Assembly: GCF_000297115.1 (NCBI RefSeq)
Contig: NZ_CAKP01000096.1
Coordinates: 1 to 64,000, forward strand
From: Caloramator australicus RC3
GTDB taxonomy: Bacteria; Bacillota; Clostridia; Clostridiales; Caloramatoraceae
DNA: 64,000 nt
Direction of reading: 5' to 3'
Shown here: in pieces, positions 51,127 through 59,570 of the stretch
Layout of the letters: each line of letters starts with the position of its first letter
Numbering within the stretch: the stretch's first letter is position 1
Position numbers and translations under genes: made by a program
The notes under the pieces: generated by a model
The model's input: the letters and a program-made list of their open reading frames with translations, nothing else
Database searches by the model: none
What the model was told of the DNA's origin: nothing

Positions 51127-52480
51127 CCTCTTCCCTCCCATTATTAGTATCTCCCAAATAGTGCAAATTAATGAATATTGAGCTTGCATAGATTGAAAAT
51201 TGATTGTCTACCTTTTTAGATACTTCAGATAGAGGAATTAAATTGTTGCTTATTTTAATTGACTTTAGAAATACTGGAGCTAAATTCACTTCGCTGAATA
51301 TAGGAATGTTTTCGTTTATTTCTATATCCAATCCATCGATGTTTACTTTTCTTTCAACTGTTGACTGAACGAGTTTATCGATAGTATTGCTGATAAATAG
51401 GTCGATTATATCTAATAATTTATCGTCCTTTTTTATTAAGAAATAGGTATAAAGACATTTTATAACTTCTGCAGCATCCCTTATGGAGTATTTTACTTCA
51501 TCTTCAATGGCAAATATACCCAAAGTTTCGTTAAAGGTTTCAAGCAGCATATTCAATATTCTTTCGGCGGAGATTTTAAACTTTTCAATTTTTGTTATTA
51601 AATATCCTTCTAAAAGAGCCGAGGCTGCTCTAAAATGGGTAATTAATGAAGCAGGAAGGAAATTATTTGGTGATTTTTCAATTTCACCAGTTATTTTTAT
51701 TCTTGATTCTATTTCTGCACAACCTAAGGCAATAAGCTCGCAAATTGAGGTTAATATTTCTTCATCTTTTATATATTTTGAAGCTCTATATAGCGATGAT
51801 ATTATTAAGGAAAGATTTCTTGTTGTTAACTCTAGGGCAAGATTGAAGTTTTCATAGAGGAACTTAAATATTTTCTCCCCATCTAGTTTATACATCTTCT
51901 CCTTTTCTGAGTTTTCCTTTAGTGTTTCTTTGTAAGCCATAAAGGCTTCAAAAACCAACACTTGATCTAAAAAGTCAAATTCCTTTGAGTTTTGTTTTAG
52001 TTTTAAATTGTCTCCGATAAACTTTGTTTTATCCTCTGCATCCACAAAAAGACCATCTTTGTTTCTAAGATAACCCGTAAGAAACTCTATAAAGTTTTTA
52101 ATCTGTCGTCTTATTATAAAATCCTTTGCTTCTGTTGTAGGCTGTTGATTTAAAAGGCTTATCATTGAAGTAATTGCAAAAACTTGTGAACTTACCGTAA
52201 TTTCTTTTTTAAAGGAATTAAAATCCCAAATATATTTCCCTGGGTTTACAATTGAAGAGGGCGCCTCTGAAAAGCCTGCCTTTGCTTCCTTATAAATACA
52301 ATGCAAAGGCATAAGATTTTCTAAAAGTTCCTTATCCTCATCGCTGGAAATTTTGTTGATATGTTCTCTTTCCTTTTCACTGAAAAAATACGGGATTCCA
52401 CATCCTGAGTAAAATAATGTCCATAAAATATTATTTAGAGCATAATATTTCAGCTTAGCAAAGGCTAATAATTTATCCAC
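51101..52480 (-). CDS. Large helical protein of unknown function
   Basis: The product is about 459 residues from a GTG at 52480 preceded by GGTGATTGAG; longer starts overlap a TATAAT-like stretch at 52510-52516. No family is recognised. The sequence is mostly alternating amphipathic helices with repeated patterns of aromatic and acidic residues, such as FLTGYLRNKDGLFVDAEDKT and DFLDQVLVFEAFMAYKETL, which recall alpha/alpha-toroid folds (glycosidase-like or epimerase-like). That is only an impression. No signal peptide. It is cotranscribed with the DUF1540-like peptide and divergent from the AIR-synthase homologue. Confidence 0.7.
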   Translation of the reverse strand: MDKLLAFAKLKYYALNNILWTLFYSGCGIPYFFSEKEREHINKISSDEDKELLENLMPLHCIYKEAKAGFSEAPSSIVNPGKYIWDFNSFKKEITVSSQVFAITSMISLLNQQPTTEAKDFIIRRQIKNFIEFLTGYLRNKDGLFVDAEDKTKFIGDNLKLKQNSKEFDFLDQVLVFEAFMAYKETLKENSEKEKMYKLDGEKIFKFLYENFNLALELTTRNLSLIISSLYRASKYIKDEEILTSICELIALGCAEIESRIKITGEIEKSPNNFLPASLITHFRAASALLEGYLITKIEKFKISAERILNMLLETFNETLGIFAIEDEVKYSIRDAAEVIKCLYTYFLIKKDDKLLDIIDLFISNTIDKLVQSTVERKVNIDGLDIEINENIPIFSEVNLAPVFLKSIKISNNLIPLSEVSKKVDNQFSIYASSIFINLHYLGDTNNGREEDDQHQLLG

Positions 52481-52600
52481 CTCAATCACCGACAAATAAA
52501 GTTCTATTATTATAATATGATGATTGGACAAGTTATGTTACAAAGGCATTTAATTTTTTCTTACAAAATAATATAATATATTTGGAATGGAGGTTAGGCT

Positions 52601-53582
52601 ATGGATATAGGAAAGCTACCAAACGAAATTTTAAGAGAAAAAATTTTGAGAAAAATAAGAAAAATAAATGAAGATGTTATAGTAACGCCATCCATTGGTG
52701 AGGATTGTGCTGCCATTAAATTTGACGATGAAGTCTGTGTGGTGACGACGGATCCTATTACGGCTGCAACTAAGGATATTGGTAAAATTGGCGTTATAAT
52801 AAACAGCAACGACATCGCATCTTCAGGGGTAAGGCCAATAGGCATAACCGTAACGCTTTTAGCACCGCCCAATGCTAAAATAGAAGAAATTGAAAATATA
52901 ATGGATGATATAATAAAAACCTGTGAAGGTTTAAATATAGATATATTAGGTGGTCATACAGAAATAACCGACGCTGTTAATAGATATATCTTATCCATAA
53001 CAGCTATAGGAAAAGGGAAAAATATAGTTAAAACTGGTGGTGCAAAGGTTGGAGATGATCTTATCATGACAGGCTATGCAGGGCTTGAAGGAACATTTAT
53101 TTTGGCAAATGAGCTTTATGATAAACTTATATTTAAAGTTGATAAGCATATATTAGATAAAGTAAAAAAAATAGCAGCCGTCTATCAGCGTTTTGGAGGT
53201 TGGACTTGTTGCAGGCAAATTTGGGGTTAATTCAATGCACGATGCAACTGAAGGGGGAATATTAGGAGCAATTTGGGAGGTCGCAGCATCAAGCGGGAAA
53301 GGAGTATATGTTTATAAGGATAAAATTCCAATGCTTGAAGAAACAAAATCAATATGTAATGCTTTAGGTTTAGATCCGTATAGGCTAATCTCAAGTGGCG
53401 CCATGCTAATTTCAACTTCAAAGGGAGAGGAGCTTTTAAATATATTTAAAGAAAAAGGAATACATGCATCTATTATTGGAAAAATTACAGAAAAGGACAT
53501 TATATTAAACGATGGTGGTAAGGAAATAGAAATAAAAGAGCCATCATCTGATGAAATATATAAAGCTTTTAAGGAGGATTAA
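52601..53582 (+). pseudogene. AIR-synthase-like (HypE/ThiL-type) protein, frameshifted as read
   Basis: Both pieces belong to the PurM/HypE/SelD/ThiL superfamily of ATP-using enzymes. Piece 1 (52601-53230) has IGEDCAAIKFDDEVCVVTTD (metal/ATP Asp), NSNDIASSGVRPIGITVTLL and LGGHTEITDAV, then loses frame after IAAV. Piece 2 (from about 53195 to 53582) has LVAGKFGVNSMHDATEGGIL and a normal C-terminus. The break lies near 53179-53200 (GTCTATCAGCG) and is not in a homopolymer; loss of one base restores IAAVISVLEVGLVAGKF. The SelD-specific N-terminal Cys/Sec motif is absent, so it is not selenophosphate synthetase. Joined length is about 327 residues. GGAGGTTAGGCT precedes the ATG. Confidence 0.82.
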
Positions 53583-53583
53583 A

Positions 53584-54363
53584 ATGAGAGTTGACGGACG
53601 AGATAACTTAGAGCTAAGGCCAATTAAGGTTACAAGAAATTACATAAAACATGCAGAAGGGTCTGTTTTAGTTGAATTTGGTGATACTAAAGTAATCTGC
53701 ACAGCATCCATCGATGATAAGGTTCCACAATTTTTAAAGGGAACAGGACAGGGATGGATTACATGTGAATACGGGATGCTCCCAAGGTCGACTGTGGAGA
53801 GAAAGCCAAGGGAGGCTGCAAAGGGTAAGATAGATGGAAGAACGGCAGAAATTCAACGGCTAATAGGAAGGGCATTAAGATCAGTGGTTGATCTTACAAA
53901 AATCGGAGAAAGAACTATATGGATAGATTGCGATGTTATTCAGGCAGATGGTGGAACTAGGACAGCATCCATCACAGGCGCCTTTATTGCCCTTGTGGAT
54001 GCCATTAATAAACTTGATGAGGTTGAAAAATTAGCTGTCTATCCGATTAGAAATTATGTGGCGGCTGTAAGCGTTGGTATATTTGACGGAGAAGTCTTGC
54101 TTGATCTTTGCTATGAGGAGGATTCTAAGGCCAAGGTTGATATGAATGTTGTTATGACTGACAAGGGAGATTTTGTAGAGATTCAAGGAACAGGAGAGGA
54201 GTCACCCTTTAATAGAAAAGAACTTAATATGATGCTTGAAGCTGCAGAGATTGGGATAGAAAAACTTATCGAAATTCAAAAAAGAGAGTTAGGCAGTGCT
54301 GCAAATAGAATTGGGGAGGAGATTAGTGTTGAAGTTTCAGAAGATAATACTAGCCAGCAATAA
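53584..54363 (+). CDS. rph: Ribonuclease PH
   Basis: The product is 259 residues (family about 240-258). It is a phosphorolytic 3'-5' exonuclease that trims tRNA 3' ends. Motifs: [75 protein letters not shown] and the acidic [22 protein letters not shown] precedes the ATG at 53584. The tail overlaps rdgB by 35 bases. Confidence 0.96.
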   Translation: MRVDGRDNLELRPIKVTRNYIKHAEGSVLVEFGDTKVICTASIDDKVPQFLKGTGQGWITCEYGMLPRSTVERKPREAAKGKIDGRTAEIQRLIGRALRSVVDLTKIGERTIWIDCDVIQADGGTRTASITGAFIALVDAINKLDEVEKLAVYPIRNYVAAVSVGIFDGEVLLDLCYEEDSKAKVDMNVVMTDKGDFVEIQGTGEESPFNRKELNMMLEAAEIGIEKLIEIQKRELGSAANRIGEEISVEVSEDNTSQQ

Positions 54364-54934
54364 CAAGCACAAGGTTGATGAGATAAAAACCATTCTTAAT
54401 AAATATGGAATAGAAGTTTTATCATTAAAGGAGGTAGGAATAGAGGTAGAGGTTGAGGAAGATGGGACTACCTTTGAGGAAAATGCCCTTAAAAAGGCTT
54501 CTGAAATTTGTAAGTTAACAAAATTGCCTTGTATCGCTGATGATTCAGGGCTTGAAGTGTTTGCTTTAAATGGAGCGCCTGGAGTATATTCAGCAAGATT
54601 TGCCGGAGAACATGGGAATTACAAAAAGAACAATCAAAAACTATTAGAGCTTTTAAAGGATGTTCCTTACGATAAAAGGGATGCCAGATTTGTTACTGTG
54701 ATTGCCTTTGTAACAGATGATGGTGATAAAATTTTAGCAAGAGGGGAAGTATTTGGGAAAATAGCCTTTGAGGAGAAAGGTGAAAATGGATTTGGATATG
54801 ACCCGTTATTTATTTATCCGGAACTTAACAAGACATTTGCACAGCTAAGTCCAGAAGAAAAAAATAAAATTAGCCATAGAAGAAGGGCGCTTGATAACTT
54901 TGTTAAGTTATTCGAAGAAAAGTATAAGCTATAG
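54329..54934 (+). CDS. rdgB: XTP/dITP pyrophosphatase RdgB
   Basis: The product is 201 residues. It removes non-canonical purine nucleotides (XTP, dITP). Motifs: [69 protein letters not shown] and [15 protein letters not shown]. The start is a TTG at 54329 ([10 protein letters not shown]) or the GTG just before it; GGAGGAGATTA gives either a site. It overlaps the end of rph, the usual rph-rdgB pairing. Confidence 0.93.
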   Translation: MKFQKIILASNNKHKVDEIKTILNKYGIEVLSLKEVGIEVEVEEDGTTFEENALKKASEICKLTKLPCIADDSGLEVFALNGAPGVYSARFAGEHGNYKKNNQKLLELLKDVPYDKRDARFVTVIAFVTDDGDKILARGEVFGKIAFEEKGENGFGYDPLFIYPELNKTFAQLSPEEKNKISHRRRALDNFVKLFEEKYKL

Positions 54935-54945
54935 GGGGAGCGGAA

Positions 54946-55425
54946 GTGAGGGTTGGAATTGTAAGCGATACCCATAAAAATCTCTTTATGCTGGATAAGG
55001 CAATTAAAAATATGGGTGAGATTGATCTTTTGATTCATCTTGGAGACTGTGTAGAGGATGTCAAAAAGATAAGCGAAAAATATAATAATATTGAAATCGT
55101 ATATGTAGCTGGAAACAATGACTGGTCATATAAGGAAACGGAAAAGATAATCACTATAAAGGGCAACAAAATATTGTTAACCCATGGCCATAGATACAAC
55201 GTTTACTTTGGACTTGAAAGACTTTATTTTAGAGCATTAGAAGCAGAGGCCAATATAGTCCTATATGGTCACACCCATGTTCAAAATATTGAATGGGTAA
55301 ATAATATACTTTTTATAAATCCAGGAAGCACAACATTGCCAAGGGATAAAAGTCCAGGGTGTATTAAACTCCTATTCGACGAAAAGGGCGATTTTGAAGC
55401 CTTTACATACAAATTTGAGTATTAA
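54946..55425 (+). CDS. YfcE/MJ0936-type metallophosphoesterase
   Basis: The product is 159 residues, starting at a GTG after GGGGGAGCGGAA. It is a calcineurin-like phosphodiesterase: GIVSDTHKNL (metal Asp, His), LIHLGDCVED, VAGNNDWS, LLTHGHRY and LYGHTHV supply the metal ligands in order, and INPGSTTLPR is a YfcE hallmark. Related enzymes hydrolyse phosphodiesters with Mn; the cell substrate is unknown. It lies 11 bases after rdgB, completing an rph-rdgB-yfcE-like operon. Confidence 0.93.
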   Translation: MRVGIVSDTHKNLFMLDKAIKNMGEIDLLIHLGDCVEDVKKISEKYNNIEIVYVAGNNDWSYKETEKIITIKGNKILLTHGHRYNVYFGLERLYFRALEAEANIVLYGHTHVQNIEWVNNILFINPGSTTLPRDKSPGCIKLLFDEKGDFEAFTYKFEY

Positions 55426-55448
55426 CTAAAAAAATTTTAAAAAATGTA

Positions 55449-55477
55449 TTGACACATATCACATTCTGTTGTATACT
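55449..55477 (+). promoter_or_regulatory. Strong promoter of the tRNA array
   Basis: TTGACA (55449-55454), 17-base spacer, TATACT (55472-55477). A small GTCGTC/GACGAC hairpin (55485-55501) lies between it and the first tRNA. Confidence 0.85.
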
Positions 55478-55517
55478 CTATTATGTCGTCAGGCGGACGA
55501 CGCCGACGACGAAAAGT

Positions 55518-55593
55518 CGGGGTGTGGCGCAGATGGGAGCGCGCGTGGTTTGGGACCATGAGGTCGCAGGTTCAATCCCTGTCACCCCGACCA
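55518..55593 (+). tRNA. tRNA-Pro(TGG)
   Basis: The cloverleaf closes: CGGGGTG pairs with CACCCCG, discriminator A, encoded CCA. The anticodon loop TTTGGGA gives TGG, reading CCN proline codons. Confidence 0.95.
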
Positions 55594-55608
55594 AAATTAA
55601 AAAAGTGC

Positions 55609-55636
55609 TTGACAAAATGATTAAATATGATATAAT
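55609..55636 (+). promoter_or_regulatory. Second promoter inside the tRNA array
   Basis: TTGACA (55609-55614), 16-base spacer, TATAAT (55631-55636), between tRNA-Pro and the first tRNA-Gly. Both hexamers match consensus, so the remaining tRNAs have their own start. Confidence 0.85.
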
Positions 55637-55652
55637 TAAACATGTCGATTGC

Positions 55653-55726
55653 GCGGGTGTAGCTCAATGGTAGAGCACCGGCCTTCCAAGCCGGTTACGT
55701 GGGTTCGATTCCCATCACCCGCTCCA
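55653..55726 (+). tRNA. tRNA-Gly(TCC), copy 1
   Basis: Acceptor GCGGGTG/CACCCGC, discriminator T, encoded CCA. The loop CTTCCAA gives anticodon TCC. Identical to the copy at 56233-56306. Confidence 0.95.
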
Positions 55727-55731
55727 GATAA

Positions 55732-55808
55732 GCGCCTTTAGCTCAGTTGGATAGAGCAACGGCCTTCTAAGCCGTGTGTCGGGAGTTCGAATCTCTCAAG
55801 GCGCACCA
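55732..55808 (+). tRNA. tRNA-Arg(TCT), copy 1
   Basis: Acceptor GCGCCTT/AAGGCGC, discriminator A, encoded CCA. Anticodon TCT reads AGA/AGG. It differs from copy 2 by one compensated acceptor base pair. Confidence 0.95.
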
Positions 55809-55813
55809 TTGTG

Positions 55814-55890
55814 GTGGATATAGTTCAGTTGGTTAGAGCGCCAGATTGTGGCTCTGGAGGTCGTGGGTTCGAATCCCACTATCCACCCCA
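55814..55890 (+). tRNA. tRNA-His(GTG)
   Basis: Acceptor GTGGATA/TATCCAC, discriminator C and encoded CCA. A G at 55813 supplies the G-1 needed by HisRS. Anticodon GTG. Confidence 0.95.
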
Positions 55891-55897
55891 TAAATGT

Positions 55898-55974
55898 TGG
55901 GCAGTAGCCAAGTCGGTAAGGCACGGGACTTTGACTCCCGCATTTCGTAGGTTCGAGTCCTACCTGCCCAGCCA
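55898..55974 (+). tRNA. tRNA-Gln(TTG)
   Basis: Acceptor TGGGCAG/CTGCCCA, discriminator G, encoded CCA. Loop CTTTGAC gives anticodon TTG. This tRNA is presumably charged by way of the GatCAB pathway encoded in this window. Confidence 0.94.
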
Positions 55975-55977
55975 TGT

Positions 55978-56053
55978 GAGCCACTAGCTCAGTCGGCAGA
56001 GCACAAGACTTTTAATCTTGGTGTCCGGGGTTCGATTCCCCGGTGGCTCACCA
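55978..56053 (+). tRNA. tRNA-Lys(TTT)
   Basis: Acceptor GAGCCAC/GTGGCTC, discriminator A, encoded CCA. Loop CTTTTAA gives anticodon TTT. Confidence 0.95.
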
Positions 56054-56059
56054 AAATAT

Positions 56060-56143
56060 GCGGGCGTGGCGGAATTGGCAGACGCACTAGACTTAGGATC
56101 TAGCGCCTCGTGCGTGGGGGTTCAAGTCCCTCCGCCCGCACCA
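56060..56143 (+). tRNA. tRNA-Leu(TAG)
   Basis: A class II tRNA with a long variable arm (84 bases). Acceptor GCGGGCG/CGCCCGC, discriminator A, encoded CCA. Loop CTTAGGA gives anticodon TAG. Confidence 0.95.
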
Positions 56144-56151
56144 TTTATTAT

Positions 56152-56227
56152 GCGGGAATAGCTCAGTTGGTAGAGCGTCACCTTGCCAAGGTGAAAGTCG
56201 CGGGTTCGAGTCCCGTTTCCCGCTCCA
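56152..56227 (+). tRNA. tRNA-Gly(GCC)
   Basis: Acceptor GCGGGAA/TTCCCGC, discriminator T, encoded CCA. Loop TTGCCAA gives anticodon GCC, complementing the TCC isoacceptors. Confidence 0.95.
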
Positions 56228-56232
56228 GGCAT

Positions 56233-56306
56233 GCGGGTGTAGCTCAATGGTAGAGCACCGGCCTTCCAAGCCGGTTACGTGGGTTCGATTCCCATCACCC
56301 GCTCCA
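56233..56306 (+). tRNA. tRNA-Gly(TCC), copy 2
   Basis: Same sequence as copy 1 (55653-55726), including the 5-base spacer to the following tRNA-Arg. Confidence 0.95.
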
Positions 56307-56311
56307 GATAA

Positions 56312-56388
56312 GCGCCCTTAGCTCAGTTGGATAGAGCAACGGCCTTCTAAGCCGTGTGTCGGGAGTTCGAATCTCTCAGGGCGCACCA
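56312..56388 (+). tRNA. tRNA-Arg(TCT), copy 2
   Basis: As copy 1 but acceptor GCGCCCT/AGGGCGC: a T-A pair became C-G, so both arms changed and pairing is kept. Confidence 0.95.
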
Positions 56389-56394
56389 TAATGT

Positions 56395-56470
56395 GGGCCA
56401 TTAGCTCAGTTGGTAGAGCACCTGACTCTTAATCAGGGTGTCCTGGGTTCGAGTCCCCGATGGCCCACCA
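56395..56470 (+). tRNA. tRNA-Lys(CTT), copy 1
   Basis: Acceptor GGGCCAT/ATGGCCC, discriminator A, encoded CCA. Loop CTCTTAA gives anticodon CTT. Confidence 0.95.
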
Positions 56471-56500
56471 TTAATTTTGCTTACATAAGTTAATATGTGA

Positions 56501-56577
56501 GCGCCCATAGCTCAGCTGGATAGAGTTACAGACTTCGAATCTGGAGGTCGTAGGTTCGAGTCCTACTGGGCGCACCA
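56501..56577 (+). tRNA. tRNA-Arg(TCG)
   Basis: Acceptor GCGCCCA/TGGGCGC, discriminator A, encoded CCA. Loop CTTCGAA gives anticodon TCG. The top of the anticodon stem has an A-G mismatch. Confidence 0.9.
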
Positions 56578-56587
56578 GTTAGAATGC

Positions 56588-56663
56588 GGGCCATTAGCTC
56601 AGTTGGTAGAGCACCTGACTCTTAATCAGGGTGTCCTGGGTTCGAGTCCCCGATGGCCCACCA
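56588..56663 (+). tRNA. tRNA-Lys(CTT), copy 2
   Basis: Same sequence as 56395-56470. Last gene of the array, directly before the terminator. Confidence 0.95.
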
Positions 56664-56691
56664 AAAAACCACCAAAATGGTGGTTTTTTTA
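56664..56691 (+). terminator. Terminator of the tRNA array
   Basis: AACCACC and GGTGGTT form a stem around AAAAT, followed by a T-run. It starts right after the CCA of the last tRNA. Confidence 0.9.
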
Positions 56692-56755
56692 TTTATCCTT
56701 TATTTTTTTACATATTAGTGTATAATCCTTATTGAGAAACAAGGGAGGTGAAGGG

Positions 56756-57556
56756 ATGGGAAAGCCCAGCATATTCAGCAAGGATTATGAAAAGATGATG
56801 CGAAGAAGAAGAATAAACATTACTTTGATAATTTTAATTATAATAAGCGTTGTTTATTTTTTTGGAGATAGATTTATTAAATTGGACTTTTTGAAAAAAT
56901 TCAATTTTGCATTTTTTGAAAAGATGAAGATAGAAAAAAGGGTCGAAGATAAAAAAACACAAGAACCAAAGAATAAGGAAAACGTAAAGGAGTCTCAAAA
57001 GGAAGTTAAAAATATAAAAGTTGAAAAGTATAAAAAAAGCGATGGGTCTATCCTTGAATTTTATATAGATACGGTTAAAGGTGAAATAGTCGAGATCAAG
57101 GATTTAAAGGGAGAGACGAATTATAATATTTCTCAAAATAAAAAGTTTGCTGTTTTTGACGATATTAAGGCAGGTAAAATTCTTTTTTTAGATTCACAGG
57201 GTAATGTTAAGGAGCTGACAAGGGATTATTATAGATCATCAAAACTAAATAAAAATTTTTATAGAAAGGATATATTAGCATCAAACCCTGATTATATATG
57301 GGCGGCAAAGCCATATATCGCTTATGATGAGAGGATTTTGTTTTTATCAGAGCTTCCTTATTTTAAAAAGGACGGTAGTATTCATCTTTGGTATATAGAT
57401 TTAAAATCAAAGCAGATAAAAAGAATAACAGATCTTAATATAAAGGATATTAATTTAGTTGAGTTTATAGGTTATGATGAAAACGGAGTAAAAATAAAAG
57501 TAGGGAATGATTATTATATTTTAAAAAAAGATAATTATAAATTAGTTAAGTCATAA
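56756..57556 (+). CDS. Membrane-anchored protein of unknown function
   Basis: The product is 266 residues from the ATG at 56756 (GGAGGTGAAGGG upstream). A short basic cytoplasmic N-terminus (DYEKMMRRRRINI) leads to one membrane helix (about residues 23-40), then a long lysine/glutamate-rich linker and an outside domain rich in strands, with TolB/propeller-like pieces such as GKILFLDSQGNVKELTR and GSIHLWYIDLKSKQIKRITD. No family is recognised. It stands alone after the tRNA array, and its GC and codon use fit the core genome. Confidence 0.7.
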   Translation: MGKPSIFSKDYEKMMRRRRINITLIILIIISVVYFFGDRFIKLDFLKKFNFAFFEKMKIEKRVEDKKTQEPKNKENVKESQKEVKNIKVEKYKKSDGSILEFYIDTVKGEIVEIKDLKGETNYNISQNKKFAVFDDIKAGKILFLDSQGNVKELTRDYYRSSKLNKNFYRKDILASNPDYIWAAKPYIAYDERILFLSELPYFKKDGSIHLWYIDLKSKQIKRITDLNIKDINLVEFIGYDENGVKIKVGNDYYILKKDNYKLVKS

Positions 57557-57617
57557 CACATTATCAATTGAACATTTCGAACATATAATTATATTAAGCA
57601 ATCTTTATGGTGATTAT

Positions 57618-58481
57618 ATGCTCAAGTTCCACAGAATAGACGACATAGAAAAGTTTGTATCAAGCACTCTTTTGGAGGATTATAAGAAAAACTATACAAA
57701 TCTTTTATTGTCGTCGATTATGGCAGGAATTCATAGGACCTTTGGATTGAGGCATGAAGGAATAATAATGGCACTGGAAATTGTAGATACAATAAAAGAT
57801 GATACCTCTAATCTTATTGAAAGAAATCTACTTGTTTGGAACCTATATGTTTTAGCTCATGAGTTTATAGAAGAATGCTCCTTTGAAAGGGCTATGAACT
57901 TCATCGAAAGGGCAGAAAAAAATTGGACTAGAGATATTTTGTTAGGAGACGAGATGGGGGTCTATCATGTTTCCTGGATCGAGCAGATTTGGCTCCTTAA
58001 AAGCCATATTTACATGCTTTTAAAGGATGATAATAATTTTCAAAGGACTACTGATATGATTTTGGATAGTAGATTAAAATTGTTTAAAGAGGCAGAAAAA
58101 GAAACTGAAGAAATCATCATTTTTGATAGATGCACCTATAATGCGTATGAAATTATGGCTATGGAAAGTAGAAGAAAAAATATTGTAAATGCAATAAATT
58201 TTTTAAAACAAGCAATTTTGATAAAAGGAAATATTAAAGTAGATAATGACAATAAAAATATTAGTTCTAATCCATATAAATATTATGATAATCTTATGAA
58301 TTTTTTCAATAGGTTGCAAGAAAAGCCCTATGATAATATTAAATATTTATACTGTGCTTCCTGTAGATTTTTTGACGGTGAAGGGCTTTGCAAAAGACAC
58401 GGAACTACAACAGATAAATTTAAGGCATGTAGCATGTATGAGGGACAAAATAAAAAGGCAACCCCCACGGAAACAATATGA
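57618..58481 (+). CDS. Helical protein with C-terminal cysteine cluster, unknown
   Basis: The product is 287 residues. The N-terminal ~230 residues are helical, probably TPR-like (LAHEFIEECSFERAMNFIER, AINFLKQAILIKG). The C-terminus carries four cysteines: YCASCRFFDGEGLCKRHGTT then FKACSMYE, a CxxC...C...C pattern that could bind zinc or an iron-sulfur cluster. No signal peptide. GGTGAT precedes the ATG. I do not recognise the family. Confidence 0.7.
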   Translation: MLKFHRIDDIEKFVSSTLLEDYKKNYTNLLLSSIMAGIHRTFGLRHEGIIMALEIVDTIKDDTSNLIERNLLVWNLYVLAHEFIEECSFERAMNFIERAEKNWTRDILLGDEMGVYHVSWIEQIWLLKSHIYMLLKDDNNFQRTTDMILDSRLKLFKEAEKETEEIIIFDRCTYNAYEIMAMESRRKNIVNAINFLKQAILIKGNIKVDNDNKNISSNPYKYYDNLMNFFNRLQEKPYDNIKYLYCASCRFFDGEGLCKRHGTTTDKFKACSMYEGQNKKATPTETI

Positions 58482-58537
58482 GGCGGCAGCACTGAAACAG
58501 GAACAGGAACAAAACAGGAGAAGGGATTGCCTTTTTA
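58452..58537 (+). terminator. Possible terminator with large loop
   Basis: AAAAAGGCAA (58453-58462 region) can pair with TTGCCTTTTT (58527-58536 region), but the loop is about 60 bases. It overlaps the end of the preceding gene. The T-run suits termination; the loop size weakens the call. Confidence 0.45.
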
Positions 58538-58621
58538 ATTATATTTAATTATGCACCCATTTAATATTTTATCCTTAATTATAATTATTATACATTCTGA
58601 TAAAAATTTTGGAGGAATCCT

Positions 58622-59464
58622 ATGAAAAAATTTATTTGGTTTGTTCTTTTAATACTATCATTATTTCTTATTAATGCCTGTAGTATTCAAAGTCCAGATA
58701 TATCAACCTTTAATGGAAAGTTAGTTTTTTTTACTGTTGATGTTGGTCAGGGAGACTGTCTTCTTATTAAAACACCAGGTGATAATTATGTAATGATAGA
58801 TTCCGGTTCACAAAATGAAGAAAATAAATTAAAATACTTTTTAAATGAGTATAATATAAGAAGGATAGACTATGTTGTTGCAACCCATCCCCATGAAGAT
58901 CATATAGGCAACATGGATTATATTATCAAAAATTTTGATGTTAAAAAGGTTTATATGCCTAAGGTTACTTCAAATACTAAATCCTTTGAAAATCTAATGG
59001 AAGCTATTGAGGAAAGAGGTCTTAAAATAAACACAGCAAAGGCAGGGGTAAATTTTCAGTTAGATGGAGTTGAATTTAAATTTTTAGCCCCTAATAGAAA
59101 TTATTATGAAGATTTAAATAATTATAGTGCAGTATTGATGATAAGCTATGACCAAAACAAGATTTTGCTCATGGGGGATGCAGAAAAACCTTCTGAGGAT
59201 GAGATTATTAAAAAATTTGACGTTAAGGCTGACATTTTAAAGGTTGGACATCATGGAAGTTCATCCTCAACTGGAAGCAGATTTTTAAATAAAGTTAACC
59301 CTTCCTATGCAGTTATCTCCTGTGGTAAAAATAACGATTATGGTCATCCCCATAGGGAAACTTTAAGTCTTCTTAAGAAAAACAATATAAACATTTTAAG
59401 GACGGATCTTGATGGGACGATAATATTTTTGCTCGATGGGCAAAAGATAGAATTATATAGATAA
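58622..59464 (+). CDS. ComEC/Rec2-like metallo-beta-lactamase-fold lipoprotein
   Basis: The product is 280 residues. A lipoprotein signal peptide ends LINAC (Cys20). The rest matches the hydrolase domain found at the end of ComEC: VFFTVDVGQGDCLLIKTPG, MIDSG, the metal motif THPHEDHIGNMDY, LLMGDAEKPSEDEI and KVGHHGSSSST, then NDYGHPH. Stand-alone secreted versions are common in clostridia and are thought to be phosphodiesterases or nucleases acting outside the cell. It lacks the ComEC membrane channel, so DNA uptake is not implied. GGAGGAATCCT precedes the ATG. Confidence 0.9.
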   Translation: MKKFIWFVLLILSLFLINACSIQSPDISTFNGKLVFFTVDVGQGDCLLIKTPGDNYVMIDSGSQNEENKLKYFLNEYNIRRIDYVVATHPHEDHIGNMDYIIKNFDVKKVYMPKVTSNTKSFENLMEAIEERGLKINTAKAGVNFQLDGVEFKFLAPNRNYYEDLNNYSAVLMISYDQNKILLMGDAEKPSEDEIIKKFDVKADILKVGHHGSSSSTGSRFLNKVNPSYAVISCGKNNDYGHPHRETLSLLKKNNINILRTDLDGTIIFLLDGQKIELYR

Positions 59465-59470
59465 TTACAC

Positions 59471-59499
59471 TTGAATGTAAAAATATTGTATGTTATCAT
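59471..59499 (+). promoter_or_regulatory. Promoter of the tig operon
   Basis: TTGAAT (59471-59476), 17-base spacer, TATCAT (59494-59499), about 70 bases before the trigger-factor start. Confidence 0.55.
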
Positions 59500-59570
59500 T
59501 ATAGTGCATATTTGTAAGGTTTTAAGATATGTAAAAAATTAAAATTGAATATAGAATGGAGGATTTTTCA

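Noticed and set aside
52601..53582. selD (selenophosphate synthetase), which would fit the selenium-related genes
   Set aside because: The N-terminal Cys/Sec-containing motif of SelD is missing; motifs fit the wider AIR-synthase/HypE group.
55449..55984. Protein-coding frames across the tRNA array on both strands
   Set aside because: The region is fully explained by closed tRNA cloverleaves with encoded CCA ends.
58622..59464. Competence protein ComEC
   Set aside because: Only the metallo-beta-lactamase-fold domain is present, with a lipoprotein signal and no membrane channel domain.
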